NCBI RefSeq assembly: GCF_900188445.1
Contig: NZ_FZOR01000062.1
Coordinates: 1-39,605 of the forward strand
Source: Actinomadura meyerae
GTDB lineage: Bacteria; Actinomycetota; Actinomycetes; Streptosporangiales; Streptosporangiaceae
Length of the DNA stretch: 39,605 bases
Direction: 5' to 3'
Made by a program: the position numbers and the translations under genes. Within the stretch, counting starts at the first letter, position 1. Every line of letters begins with the position of its first letter. The notes beneath the pieces are model-generated. The model was not told the origin of the DNA. It saw only the letters and a list, made by a program, of their open reading frames with translations, and made no database searches. This document shows, one piece after another, positions 8,669-17,388 of the stretch.

Positions 8669-8800
8669 TCGGATGGTGACATGGGGAGGGCGCCCGCCGA
8701 TTCCCCCCGCGGGACGGATAAAACGCCTGGTTTGTGCGCCTCGGTGAGTATCGCGCCGCCCGGCTGTCCCGGACAGGCCAAGATCAATGCATCGGTCGCA

Positions 8801-8829
8801 TTGCCGATCACTCACCGCAGGTGAATGAT
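8801..8829 (+). promoter_or_regulatory. Candidate promoter with overlapping operator
   Basis: TTGCCG (8801-8806) and AATGAT (8824-8829) are spaced 17 bp, a fair sigma-70-type promoter. ATCACTCACC (8807-8816) and GGTGAATGAT (8820-8829) form a 10-bp inverted repeat with one mismatch around GCA, filling the spacer and the -10. A bound repressor would block the promoter. Confidence 0.4.
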
Positions 8830-8862
8830 TGCGGTGCGCTTCCGAGTCGAGTTGGTGATGCA

Positions 8863-9261
8863 GTGTCGGTCAGGTTGGAAAGGCTGGGCGAACCGTTCGG
8901 CTTCAGCGACGGCGAGGGCGGCCGCCGCGCCCGCCGGACGGTACGCGACCGCGCCGCGAAGCTCATCGCCGACGAGGGGGTCCTCGACGACGTCGAGCTG
9001 ATGACGGGGGAGGCCGTCGCCAACGCCGTCCTGCACGGGACCGGGCTCGTCACGGTGACCGTCGCCACCGACGGCCGCGCCCTGCTGGTGGAGATCGCCG
9101 ACGACGGGCCCGCCCGTCCCGCTCCGGCGGCGGCCGACCCGCACCTCCGCCGCCGCCTCGACCACGGCCGCGGCCTCACCGTCATCGACGCCCTCGCCGA
9201 CGAATGGGGCCTGGAGCAGACCCCCGACCGCACCCGCCTCTGGTTCACGGTCACCACCTGA
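8863..9261 (+). CDS. ATP-binding anti-sigma-factor-type protein (HATPase_c)
   Basis: About 132 residues, a single GHKL ATPase domain of the RsbW/SpoIIAB type abundant in actinomycetes. The N-box is ELMTGEAVANAVLHG, the G1 box EIADDGP, and the G2 box HGRGLTVIDALADEWG, followed by a typical C-terminal strand (TRLWFTVTT). Such proteins bind and sometimes phosphorylate anti-sigma antagonists. The start is uncertain: GTG 8863 agrees with a promoter at 8801-8829 and with the usual N-terminus; GTG 8821 and ATG 8734 are longer alternatives. No partner anti-anti-sigma gene is adjacent. Confidence 0.78.
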   Translation: MSVRLERLGEPFGFSDGEGGRRARRTVRDRAAKLIADEGVLDDVELMTGEAVANAVLHGTGLVTVTVATDGRALLVEIADDGPARPAPAAADPHLRRRLDHGRGLTVIDALADEWGLEQTPDRTRLWFTVTT

Positions 9262-9287
9262 ACGCGCACCCCGGGCATACGAGGCGA

Positions 9288-9303
9288 GCGGCACGAGTGC
9301 CGC
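9288..9303. terminator. Hairpin between convergent genes
   Basis: GCGGCA and TGCCGC pair around a CGAG tetraloop between the convergent ATPase gene and acyl-CoA ligase gene. Short but well placed. Confidence 0.45.
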
Positions 9304-9311
9304 CAGGAGCC

Positions 9312-9355
9312 GCCGGGCTGGAGGCGCCGGGCTGGAGGCGCGCCGGGCTAGGAGG
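9312..9355 (-). repeat. Stop-spanning tandem repeat, 3 x 14 bp
   Basis: GCCGGGCTGGAGGC at 9312 and 9326 and the variant GCCGGGCTAGGAGG at 9342. The third copy contains the stop (CTA, 9348-9350) of the acyl-CoA ligase gene. Confidence 0.85.
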
Positions 9356-10946
9356 TCAGGGAGCGGCGGAGGATCTTGCCGGTGGCGTTGCGGGGCAGCG
9401 CGTCCAGGAAGTGGACGTCGCGGGGCACGGCGAAGCGGGCCAGATGCTCCCGCACATGGGCCCGGACGGCGTCGGCGTCCAGCTCGGCCCCCTCGCGCAG
9501 GACGAGGAACGCGGCGGCCCGCTGCCCGAACTCCTCGTCCGGGACGCCGACGACGGCGACCTCGCGGACCTGCGGCAGCTTCTCCAGCACCTCTTCGATC
9601 GCGCCCGGGAACACGTTCTCCCCGCCCGAGACGATCATGTCGTCGTCGCGGCCGTGCACGAACAGCCGGCCCTCCGTGTCGAGGTGCCCGACGTCGCCGA
9701 GGCTCATCAGGCCGTCCCGCATCTCCTTGGTGCCGCCACCGGTGTACCCGGCGAACAGCAACTCGTTGGCGGCGAAGATGCGGCCGGTGGCGCAGGGCGG
9801 GACGGGGCGGCCCTCGTCGTCCAGGATCGCGACCTTCGTCCCGGGCGGCGGCGTTCCGGCCGTGTCGGGGGCGGCGCGCAGGTCGGCGGGCGTGGCGATG
9901 GTGACCCAGGACGCCTCCGTCGACCCGTACAGGTTGTAGAGGACGTCGCCGAACGCGTCCATGAAGGCGGTGGCGAGCGTGGCGGGCAGCGCCGAGCCGC
10001 TGACGGCGGCGATCCGCAGCGAGGACGTGTCGTACTCGCGCCGCGCCGGCTCCGGGAGGTCCATGACGCGCTGGAGCATGACCGGCACGGCGACGAGCGC
10101 GGTCGCGCCGGTGGCATCGATCGTGCGGAGGGTCTGCGCGGGGTCGAACCGGCTCCGCAGGACGATCGTGGCGCGCAGCGAGATCGCGATCTGGAGCATC
10201 GCGTAACCCCAGGTGTGGAACAGCGGCGCCTCGATGAACATCCGCTCGTGCACCCGGTACGGGATGCGGGACAGGATCGAGGTGAGCGGCGACAGCCCGG
10301 GGCGCGAGTGCCGGTCGGCGCCCTTGGGGCTGCCGGTGGTGCCGGAGCTGAGCACGATCGTCCGGCCCGCCTTCGCCGGCGGGTCGACCGGCGCGGAGGG
10401 CGCGGTGGCGATCGCGTTCTCCAGCTCCGAGCCGGGCCCACCCGCCGTGATGACGTGCACGGTCTTCGGCACGGCCGCGATGAACGCGGCGAACTCGGCG
10501 TCGGCGATGACGACCTCGACCCGCTGCTGCCGCAGGACGGTGACGAGCTGATCGGTGCTCATCCCCGTGTTGAGCAGGACGAGGTCGGAGCCGCGCTTGC
10601 TGCACGCGGCGAGCGTCTCCACCATGCCGCGGTGGTTGCGGCACAGCACCGCCACGCGGGGCGAGTCGTTGAACCGGCCGAGCGCGGCGGCGAGCCGGTC
10701 GGTGCGCGCGTCGAGCTCGCCGTAGGTCAGCTCCCCGGCGTCGTCGACGATGGCGACGACGCCGGGGTCGCGGGCGGCCGCGGAGGCGACCGTCCCGCCG
10801 AGCAGGGTGCCCCAGCGGCGCAGGGCGTCGAGCTGGCGGACGACCTTCAGCGGCGGTCCCGGGCGCCACAGCCCGCTCCGGGCGAACATGCCGCCCGCGC
10901 GCGCGACCGACGCCGCACGGCGCCCGAATTCCGATCGTCCGCTCAT
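9348..10946 (-). CDS. Acyl-CoA synthetase (AMP-binding, long/medium-chain fatty acid ligase type)
   Basis: A 532-residue ANL-superfamily ligase that would adenylate a carboxylic acid and transfer it to CoA. The P-loop is SSGTTGSPKG (about 200-209). Others are the A5-type NLYGSTEA, the GDVGHLDTEGRLFVHGRDDDMIVSGGENVFPGAIEEVL hinge region (split here for clarity: GDVGHLD, then GRDDDMIVSGGENV), and the catalytic lysine of NATGKILRR (about 524). Start ATG 10944-10946 fits the GGAGG eight bases upstream better than GTG 10952. Downstream of the efflux pump gene on the same strand with a 97-bp gap. Substrate not determinable from sequence. Confidence 0.88.
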   Translation of the reverse strand: MSGRSEFGRRAASVARAGGMFARSGLWRPGPPLKVVRQLDALRRWGTLLGGTVASAAARDPGVVAIVDDAGELTYGELDARTDRLAAALGRFNDSPRVAVLCRNHRGMVETLAACSKRGSDLVLLNTGMSTDQLVTVLRQQRVEVVIADAEFAAFIAAVPKTVHVITAGGPGSELENAIATAPSAPVDPPAKAGRTIVLSSGTTGSPKGADRHSRPGLSPLTSILSRIPYRVHERMFIEAPLFHTWGYAMLQIAISLRATIVLRSRFDPAQTLRTIDATGATALVAVPVMLQRVMDLPEPARREYDTSSLRIAAVSGSALPATLATAFMDAFGDVLYNLYGSTEASWVTIATPADLRAAPDTAGTPPPGTKVAILDDEGRPVPPCATGRIFAANELLFAGYTGGGTKEMRDGLMSLGDVGHLDTEGRLFVHGRDDDMIVSGGENVFPGAIEEVLEKLPQVREVAVVGVPDEEFGQRAAAFLVLREGAELDADAVRAHVREHLARFAVPRDVHFLDALPRNATGKILRRSLTS

Positions 10947-11043
10947 TGCCACCGCCTCCGGTACGGGGATCCGGATTACCGACCGTACGCACGGCCGGTT
11001 CCGCGCACTCCGTCCTGAACCAACCCTTTGGCGGCGGCGGTTA

Positions 11044-12690
11044 TCACGAGCCTGACAACGAACCGTCCGCCGTGGCGGCCACCGGGGCGGTCGCCTTGTC
11101 CGCCGTGCTCTTGTCCGCCGCGTTCGCGCTCTTGCCGGGCGCGTCCGCGTCGGCGGGCTCCGCCAGGTCGAGGCTGTCGCGCAGCGTGACCGGCTTGAGC
11201 AGCGCCGCCGCGATGATCCCGACGACCGCGATGGCGGTGGACACCAGGAAGATGTGCCCGGTGGCGTCGCCGTAGGCGGCCCGGACGACCTCCCGGACCG
11301 GTGCCGGCAGCGCCGCGATGTCGAGGTTGCCGGCGTCGCCGCCGCCCGAGGTCGGGTCGACGCCGAGCCGCCGCAGCCCGCTCGCGATCTTGCCGGCGAC
11401 CTGGTTGGCGAGGATCGCGCCGAGCACCGACACGCCGACCGTCCCGCCGAGGGAGCGGAAGAAGGTGACGGTCCCGCTGGCGGCGCCGATCTCGTTCAGG
11501 TGCACGGAGTTCTGCACCACGAGCACGAGGTTCTGCATCGTCATGCCGACACCGGCGCCGATCAGGAACATCCCGACGCCGAGGTAGACCAGCGACGTCT
11601 CGTGGTCGATCATGGCGAGCATCCCGAACCCGGCCGTCAGGACGAGCGTCCCGAGCACGATGTACGGCTTCACCTTGCCGGTCTTGGTGGCCAGGCGTCC
11701 GGCGACGGTGGACGCGCCGAACACGCCGAGCATCATCGGGAACGTCAGCAGGCCGGCCTTGGTCGGGCTGTAGCCGCGCCCGATCTGGAAGTACTGGCCG
11801 AGGAAGACGGCCCCGCCGAACATGGCCATGCCGACCGCGAGGCTCGCGATGATCGCGAGGGCGGTGTTGCGGCGCGCGACGATGTCCAGCGGGACGATCG
11901 GCTCGGCCGCCCGCGACTCGACCCACACGGCGACCGCGAGCAGCGCGACGCCGCCGCCCGCCATCGCGGCGGTCTGCCAGGACAGCCAGGCGAAGTGCTC
12001 GCCGACGAAGGTGACCCAGATCAGCAGGGTGCTGACGCCCGCGGCGATCAGCGTGGCGCCCGCGTAGTCGATCTTCACGTCGGGCCGCCGCATGACCGGC
12101 AGCTTGAGGGTCTTCTGCAGCAGCACGAACGCGACGACGGCGAACGGGACGCCGATGAAGAAGCACCAGCGCCAGCCGAGCCACGAGTCGACGATCAGCC
12201 CGCCGAGCAGCGGCCCGCCGACGGTCGCGACCGCCATCACGCCGCCGAGGTAGCCGTAGTAGCGGCCCCGGTCGCGCGGGCTGATCATGGCGGCCATGAT
12301 GATCTGGACCAGGATCTGCAGCGCGCCGACGCCGAGGCCCTGCACCGCGCGGAAGAAGATGAGCTGCGGGGTGTTCTGCGCGAACCCGGAGGCCGCCGAC
12401 GCCACGATGAAGATGACGACGCCCACCTGGAGCAGCGTCTTCTTGCTGTAGAGGTCGGCCAGCTTGCCCCAGATGGGGGTACTGGCGGTGGACACCAGCA
12501 GGGTCGCGGTGACGACCCACGTGTACTGCGACTGGCTGCCCTTGAGCGCACCGATGATCTGCGGCAGCGCCGTGGACACGACAGTGCCGCTGAGCATCGC
12601 CACGAACAGCACCAGCAGCAGGCCGCTGAGCGCTTCTAGGACCTGCCGGTGCGTCATCGGCGCAGGTCTGGTCGGGGCAGGAACGGTCAA
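11044..12690 (-). CDS. MFS multidrug efflux transporter, DHA2 (EmrB/QacA) family
   Basis: A 548-residue, 14-helix proton-driven drug exporter of the inner membrane. It has the N-terminal helix ALSGLLLVLFVAMLSGTVV, motif A-like GKLADLYSKKTLLQ, the motif C region GGPLLGGLIVDSWLGWRWCF and the long DHA2 C-terminal half ending in a polar Ala-rich tail. The start is TTG 12690, because GGAGG (complement of 12697-12701) lies six bases upstream and no ATG is so well served; ATG 12657 is the alternative. Divergent from the TetR gene at 12810, the usual repressor/pump arrangement. Substrate unknown. Confidence 0.88.
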   Translation of the reverse strand: MTVPAPTRPAPMTHRQVLEALSGLLLVLFVAMLSGTVVSTALPQIIGALKGSQSQYTWVVTATLLVSTASTPIWGKLADLYSKKTLLQVGVVIFIVASAASGFAQNTPQLIFFRAVQGLGVGALQILVQIIMAAMISPRDRGRYYGYLGGVMAVATVGGPLLGGLIVDSWLGWRWCFFIGVPFAVVAFVLLQKTLKLPVMRRPDVKIDYAGATLIAAGVSTLLIWVTFVGEHFAWLSWQTAAMAGGGVALLAVAVWVESRAAEPIVPLDIVARRNTALAIIASLAVGMAMFGGAVFLGQYFQIGRGYSPTKAGLLTFPMMLGVFGASTVAGRLATKTGKVKPYIVLGTLVLTAGFGMLAMIDHETSLVYLGVGMFLIGAGVGMTMQNLVLVVQNSVHLNEIGAASGTVTFFRSLGGTVGVSVLGAILANQVAGKIASGLRRLGVDPTSGGGDAGNLDIAALPAPVREVVRAAYGDATGHIFLVSTAIAVVGIIAAALLKPVTLRDSLDLAEPADADAPGKSANAADKSTADKATAPVAATADGSLSGS

Positions 12691-12760
12691 GAGTCGCCTC
12701 CGCGTGAAAGTTGGGAACGAGACCTCAACCCCTCCGGCCGGACCTCTTATTCCCACTGGG

Positions 12761-12786
12761 CAAATTTTCTCACAGCGCAGTATTTG
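12761..12786. promoter_or_regulatory. Candidate TetR operator between efflux pump and tetR
   Basis: An AT-rich 26-bp span bounded by CAAAT (12761-12765) and ATTTG (12782-12786) in the 119-bp divergent region. Only the outer arms are symmetric, so this is a weak prediction based mostly on position. Confidence 0.3.
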
Positions 12787-12809
12787 AAGGTGGGTAGGCT
12801 GGACGCACC

Positions 12810-13514
12810 ATGGAGAGCACCGGTGGGCTGCGCGAACACAAGGGCGAGCTGCGCGAGGGCGAGCCGCGCGAGAGCGGCCGGCCCGGGGCGGCGGGCGGGC
12901 GGCCCGGACCGGCGGCCGGTTGGCCCGAGCCGCGGGGCGGGCTCCGCGAGCGCAAGAAGGAGGCGACCCGCCGCGCCCTCCACGAGGCCGCGATGCGCCT
13001 GTCCGTCGAGCACGGCCTGGACGAGGTCACCGTCGAGGCCATCGCCGACGCCGCCGGGGTGTCCCGCCGCACGTTCTCCAACTACTTCGGCGGCAAGGAG
13101 GAGGCCCTCCTCTACAGCGGCGAGCAGCGGATGCGGGCCCTGCTGGAGATCTTCCCGACCCGCCCGGAGGACGAGTCGTCCTGGACGGCGCTGCAGGCGA
13201 CGTGGCGGCTCGTCCACGAGCGGTTCGGCGACCTCGACCCGCAGTGGGCGGCGCAGGTCCGGCTCGCCCGCAACCACCCGTCCGTGCTGGCCCGGCAGCT
13301 CGCCCACTACGCCGAGTTCGAGCGGGCCCTCACCGAGCTGATCGCCGAGCGGGACGGCGTCCCGTCCGCGGGCCTCCGCCACCGCGTCATGGCGGGCGCC
13401 TTCATGACCGCGCTGCGCATCGCGTCCGTGATCTGGACCGAGGAGCGCTCCACCCGCTCCCTCGCCGAAGTGGTCGAGGAGACCCTCGCCGAGATCTCCC
13501 GCGAGTACCGCTGA
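12810..13514 (+). CDS. TetR family transcriptional regulator
   Basis: A 234-residue TetR repressor, probably of the divergent DHA2 pump. The HTH lies at about 50-95: RERKKEATRRALHEAAMRL, then TVEAIADAAGVSRRTFSNYFGGKEEAL, the canonical TetR recognition-helix block. The C-terminal ligand domain is of the common actinobacterial type. An unusual 45-residue Gly/Arg/Glu-rich N-terminal extension precedes the HTH; it may be real or the true start may lie downstream, though no better start is obvious. The -10/-35 are not clear. The stop region holds a duplicated 10-mer ACCGCTGACC (13507 and 13523). Confidence 0.88.
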   Translation: MESTGGLREHKGELREGEPRESGRPGAAGGRPGPAAGWPEPRGGLRERKKEATRRALHEAAMRLSVEHGLDEVTVEAIADAAGVSRRTFSNYFGGKEEALLYSGEQRMRALLEIFPTRPEDESSWTALQATWRLVHERFGDLDPQWAAQVRLARNHPSVLARQLAHYAEFERALTELIAERDGVPSAGLRHRVMAGAFMTALRIASVIWTEERSTRSLAEVVEETLAEISREYR

Positions 13515-13591
13515 CCACGGGCACCGCTGACCGCGAGGAGGGGATCGCGGCGCGGCTCCCGGCCTGATTTGATCCGGAGCACGGCGCGGCT

Positions 13592-13607
13592 TCCGGCTCC
13601 AGCCGGA
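13592..13607. terminator. Hairpin between convergent tetR and poxB-like genes
   Basis: TCCGG (13592-13596) and CCGGA (13603-13607) pair around a six-base loop that can itself partly pair. A direct repeat of CCGGAGCACGGCGCGG flanks it. Likely bidirectional terminator. Confidence 0.45.
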
Positions 13608-13631
13608 GCACGGCGCGGCCGGTCCGGGCGG

Positions 13632-15365
13632 TCAGGGGCGGGGGATGTTGCGCAGGTTGCTGCGCGCCAGGTCGAGCATCTTGCCGACGCCGCCGGTGAG
13701 GACGGTCTTGCCGGCCGACAGCGCGAACCCCTTGACCTGCTCCGGCGTGATGTGCGGCGGGATGGACAGGGCGTTCGGGTCGGTGACGACGTCCAGCAGG
13801 TACGGGCCGGGCGCGGCGAGGGCCCGCTCCATCACCGTGCGGACGTCGGTCGGGCGCTCGACCCGCGCCGACTCGATGCCCATCGCCTCCGCGATCGCCG
13901 CGAAGTCGACGGCCTCGTGGTCGGTCTCGTAGGCGGGGAAGCCGTCCACCATCATCTCCAGGCGCACCATGCCGAGCGACGCGTTGTTGAACACGATGAT
14001 CTTCACGGGGACGCGGTGGAGCTTCACGGTCAGCAGTTCGCCGAGCAGCATGCCGAGGCCGCCGTCGCCGGACAGCGACACGACCTGGCGTCCGGGCGCG
14101 CCGTACTGGGCGCCGATGGCGTGCGGCAGCGCGTTGGCCATGGAGCCGTGCACGAACGAGCCCATCACGCGGCGGCGGCCGTTGGGGGTGAGGTAGCGGG
14201 CGGCCCACACGTTGCACATACCGGTGTCGACGGTGAATATCGCGTCGTCGTCGGCGAGGTCGTCCAGGACGCTAGCGACGAACTCCGGATGGATCGGAAT
14301 GTGCTTCTCGATGTCGCGCGTGTAGGCGGAGACGACGTTCTCCAGAGCGCGCGTGTGGCGGTGCAGCATGTCGTCCAGATACGACTGGTCGTGCTTCTGC
14401 TCCACCTGGTCCATGACGAGCCTCAGCGTCTCGCCCACGTCACCATGGACGGCCAGGTCGAGCGGGGTGCGCCGCCCCAGTTTCGCCGGGTCGTCGTCCA
14501 CCTGGACGGTGTTCTTGCCGGGCAGGAACGGGTCGTACGGGAAGTCGGTGCCCAGCAGCAGGACGAGGTCGGCGGCCTGCATCGCCTCGTAGCACGCGCC
14601 GTAGCCGAGCAGCCCGCTCATGCCGACGTCGAAGGGGTTGTCGTACTGGATCCACTCCTTGCCCCGCAACGCGTGCCCGACCGGCGACAGGAGCTTGTGC
14701 GCCAGCTCCATCACCTCGGCGTGCGCGTCCTTCACGCCGGAGCCGCAGAACAGCATCGGCCTGCGCGCCCGGTTCAGCGCCTCGGCGAGCTGCGCGACCT
14801 GGTCGGCCGGCGGCCGGACGATCCCCTTCCGGACGAGGAAGTCGTGCTTCCCGGTCGGGGCGGCCGCGTCCTTGCCGGCGGTGTCGCCGGGCATCGTCAG
14901 CACCGCGACGCCGCCGTGCCCGATGGCGTGCTGGATCGCCGTCCGCAGGATGCGCGGCATCTGCTCCGGCGTGACGATCTGCTCGCAGAAATGGCTGCAC
15001 TCGGTGAACAGCCGCTCGGGATGGGTCTCCTGGAAGTAGCCGCTGCCGATCTGCACGCTCGGGATCTGCGACGCCAGCGCCAGCACCGGCGCCCCCGACC
15101 GGTGCGCGTCGTACAGGCCCTGGATCAGGTGCGTGTTGCCGGGTCCGCAACTGCCCGCGCACACCGCGAGCCGCCCGGTCGTCTGCGCCTCGGCCGCCGC
15201 CGCGAACGCGCCCGCCTCCTCGTTGCGGACATGGACCCAGTCGATGCCGTCCGTCCGCCGGACGGCGTCCACGACCGGGTTGAGGCTGTCGCCCACCACC
15301 CCGTAGACGCGCCGCACTCCGGCCTGCCGCAGCACTTCGATGAACTGGTCGGCGACGGTCGCCAT
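13632..15365 (-). CDS. poxB: Pyruvate dehydrogenase (quinone) / pyruvate oxidase-like TPP enzyme
   Basis: A 577-residue thiamine-diphosphate enzyme of the PoxB type, oxidatively decarboxylating pyruvate to acetate and CO2 with electrons passed to the quinone pool. It has the N-terminal YGVVGDSLNPVVDAVRR, catalytic Glu at about 49/50 (RNEEAGAFAAAAEA), a central FAD-binding-type domain and the C-terminal TPP motif GDGG (433-436) to NN (460-461). Start ATG 15363-15365 has GGGAGG five bases upstream. Peripheral membrane attachment is likely by family. Divergent from the MarR gene. Acetolactate synthase-like alternatives are less likely given the PoxB-type ends. Confidence 0.88.
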   Translation of the reverse strand: MATVADQFIEVLRQAGVRRVYGVVGDSLNPVVDAVRRTDGIDWVHVRNEEAGAFAAAAEAQTTGRLAVCAGSCGPGNTHLIQGLYDAHRSGAPVLALASQIPSVQIGSGYFQETHPERLFTECSHFCEQIVTPEQMPRILRTAIQHAIGHGGVAVLTMPGDTAGKDAAAPTGKHDFLVRKGIVRPPADQVAQLAEALNRARRPMLFCGSGVKDAHAEVMELAHKLLSPVGHALRGKEWIQYDNPFDVGMSGLLGYGACYEAMQAADLVLLLGTDFPYDPFLPGKNTVQVDDDPAKLGRRTPLDLAVHGDVGETLRLVMDQVEQKHDQSYLDDMLHRHTRALENVVSAYTRDIEKHIPIHPEFVASVLDDLADDDAIFTVDTGMCNVWAARYLTPNGRRRVMGSFVHGSMANALPHAIGAQYGAPGRQVVSLSGDGGLGMLLGELLTVKLHRVPVKIIVFNNASLGMVRLEMMVDGFPAYETDHEAVDFAAIAEAMGIESARVERPTDVRTVMERALAAPGPYLLDVVTDPNALSIPPHITPEQVKGFALSAGKTVLTGGVGKMLDLARSNLRNIPRP

Positions 15366-15445
15366 GCGTGCCTCCCGTGGTCTGCCCCGCTCCCCGCTCC
15401 GGGCAATGCCCGATGATCTCCTCCTGACACCCGGCCGCCCGCCGG

Positions 15446-15460
15446 GTTAAATAGTCAAAC
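15446..15460. promoter_or_regulatory. Candidate secondary MarR operator
   Basis: GTTAA (15446-15450) and TCAAAC (15455-15460) form an imperfect inverted repeat in the poxB/marR divergent region. It resembles a degenerate copy of the perfect palindrome at 16152-16165. Weak. Confidence 0.3.
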
Positions 15461-15510
15461 CATGAACCGGATGTGGGCCGGGGCCGGGGTACGCGAGTGG
15501 GGCGTGGGCG

Positions 15511-16038
15511 ATGGATGAGCGGGACGATCTCGGCTTCTGGACGTTCGTCGACCTCGCGGGACGGCGGCTGGCCGAGGAGTTCGGCTTCCCGGACCGGCTC
15601 GCGACCCGGCTGCTGCTGACCCTGAACCGGGCGTCGGCGATCGTCACCTACGACCTGGAGTCCACGGTCCACCGGCCGCGCGGGCATTCCTGGGCCGGGT
15701 TCCGGCTGCTGTTCGTGACGTGGCTCGCCGGTCCGCTGGAGCCGGGACGGGCCGCGACGCTCGCCGGGATGAGCCGCGCCGCCGTCTCCAACCTGGCGAA
15801 GACACTGGTCGCGGACGGGATGATGGACCGGGCGCCCGGCGAGCGCGACGGCCGGTCGGTGATCCTGTCGCTCACCCCGAAGGGCCGCGCGGCGATGCTG
15901 GAGATCTTCGCCGCGCAGCACGAGCGCGAGCGGCAGTGGGCCGGCGCGCTGACCGAGACCGAGCAGCAGATGCTGATCATGCTGCTGGACAAGCTCATCG
16001 CGGGCCGGACGTCCTTCGGCGCCCGCGAACGCTCCTGA
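15511..16038 (+). CDS. MarR family transcriptional regulator
   Basis: A 175-residue winged-helix regulator. The DNA-binding core is at about 85-135: RAATLAGMSRAAVSNLAKTLVADGMMDRAPGERD followed by GRSVILSLTPKGR, the MarR recognition helix and wing. The N-terminal and C-terminal helices (LTETEQQMLIMLLDKLIAG) form the dimer interface. It sits between the divergent poxB-like gene and the homogentisate operon 145 bp downstream, and a perfect palindrome lies between it and hmgA, so it is the likely regulator of aromatic catabolism here and perhaps of itself. Confidence 0.87.
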   Translation: MDERDDLGFWTFVDLAGRRLAEEFGFPDRLATRLLLTLNRASAIVTYDLESTVHRPRGHSWAGFRLLFVTWLAGPLEPGRAATLAGMSRAAVSNLAKTLVADGMMDRAPGERDGRSVILSLTPKGRAAMLEIFAAQHERERQWAGALTETEQQMLIMLLDKLIAGRTSFGARERS

Positions 16039-16151
16039 CGTGCGGCGGCCCGGCGGGGCGGCCCGGCGCGCGCGGCGAGCCCGGCACCGGGGAGTGACCG
16101 GGTTGGGCCCTTCCCTGAACGGAAGAACACCCGTAGGGTCGGCAGAAAGTA

Positions 16152-16165
16152 GTTAATGCATTAAC
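16152..16165. promoter_or_regulatory. Perfect palindrome before hmgA, probable MarR operator
   Basis: GTTAATGCATTAAC is a perfect 14-bp AT-rich palindrome ending five bases before the ribosome site of hmgA. Its length, symmetry and position are typical of MarR-family operators. Confidence 0.65.
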
Positions 16166-16182
16166 CATCGGAGGCGATGGAC

Positions 16183-17388
16183 ATGGCCCACTACCGTCGG
16201 GTCGGCCACGTGCCGCCGAAGCGCCACACCCAGCATCGCCACAGCGGCCACGGGGACGGCGAGCAGCGGCTCTACTTCGAGGAACTGATGGGCGAGGAAG
16301 GGTTCTCGTCCGACTCGTCCCTCCTGTACCACCGGGAGATCCCGTCCGCGATCACCGAGTCCCGGACCTGGGACGTCCCGGACGTGTCGACCACCCCCAA
16401 CCATCCGCTCAAGCCCCGCCACCTGAAGCTGCACGACCTGTTCCCCAAGGAGACCTGGGCGGAGACCGACGTCGTCACGGGCCGCCGGGTGATCCTCGGC
16501 AACAGCGACGTGCGCCTCTCCTACGTCGTGTCGTCCGCCGACTCGCCGCTCTACCGGAACGCGACCGGCGACGAGATCGTCTACATCGAGTCGGGCACGG
16601 CCACGGTCGAGACGGTCTTCGGCACGCTGTCCGCGCGGCAGGGCGACTACGTCGTCATCCCGACGTCCACCACGCACCGCTGGCTGCCGACCGGTGACGA
16701 ACCCCTGCGCGCCTACGCGATCGAGGCGACCGGACACGTCGCGCCGCCCAAGCGCTACCTGTCCCGCTACGGCCAGTTCCTGGAGAACGCCCCGTATTGC
16801 GAGCGCGACCTGCACGGCCCGTCCGAGCCCCTCCTGTCGGACGAGACCGACGTCGAGGTGCTGGTCAAGCACCGCACGTCCCGCGGCATCGTCGGTACCC
16901 GCATGACCTACGCGCGGCACCCGTTCGACGTCGTCGGCTGGGACGGCTGCCTGTACCCGTTCACGTTCAGCATCCACGACTTCGAGCCGATCACGGGCCG
17001 CGTCCACCAGCCGCCGCCCGTCCACCAGGTGTTCGAGGGCCACAACTTCGTCGTGTGCAACTTCGTGCCGCGCAAGGTGGACTACCACCCGCTGTCGATC
17101 CCGGTGCCGTACTACCACTCGAACGTCGACTCCGACGAGATCATGTTCTACTGCGGCGGGAACTACGAGGCGCGCAAGGGCTCCGGCATCGGCCAGGGCT
17201 CGGTGTCGGTCCACCCCGGCGGCCTCGCGCACGGCCCGCAGCCCGGCGCCTACGAGCGCAGCATCGGCGTCGAGTTCTTCGACGAGCTGGCCGTGATGGT
17301 CGACACCTTCCACCCGCTCGAACTCGGCGAAGGCGGCCTGGCCTGCGAGGACTCCGCCTACGCGTGGACCTGGGCGAGGCGGTCGTGA
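16183..17388 (+). CDS. hmgA: Homogentisate 1,2-dioxygenase
   Basis: A 401-residue iron(II) dioxygenase opening the ring of homogentisate to maleylacetoacetate in tyrosine/phenylalanine breakdown. Bicupin architecture; metal-binding candidates are His312 and Glu319 in YYHSNVDSDE and His350 in HPGGLAHGP (His344 nearby). The His-to-Glu spacing is one residue longer than in the human enzyme, as I recall the human motif. Start ATG 16183 is favoured over ATG 16177 because GGAGG (16170-16174) is eight rather than two bases upstream. The stop overlaps the next start (GTGA, 17385-17388), so the operon is translationally coupled. Confidence 0.9.
   Translation: MAHYRRVGHVPPKRHTQHRHSGHGDGEQRLYFEELMGEEGFSSDSSLLYHREIPSAITESRTWDVPDVSTTPNHPLKPRHLKLHDLFPKETWAETDVVTGRRVILGNSDVRLSYVVSSADSPLYRNATGDEIVYIESGTATVETVFGTLSARQGDYVVIPTSTTHRWLPTGDEPLRAYAIEATGHVAPPKRYLSRYGQFLENAPYCERDLHGPSEPLLSDETDVEVLVKHRTSRGIVGTRMTYARHPFDVVGWDGCLYPFTFSIHDFEPITGRVHQPPPVHQVFEGHNFVVCNFVPRKVDYHPLSIPVPYYHSNVDSDEIMFYCGGNYEARKGSGIGQGSVSVHPGGLAHGPQPGAYERSIGVEFFDELAVMVDTFHPLELGEGGLACEDSAYAWTWARRS

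Noticed and set aside
8734..8862. Longer N-terminus for the ATPase gene from ATG 8734
   Set aside because: It would include the predicted promoter and operator and adds residues unlike the family.
9204..11018. A 604-residue plus-strand frame antisense to the acyl-CoA ligase
   Set aside because: Shadow of the ligase; the minus strand has the complete AMP-binding motifs.
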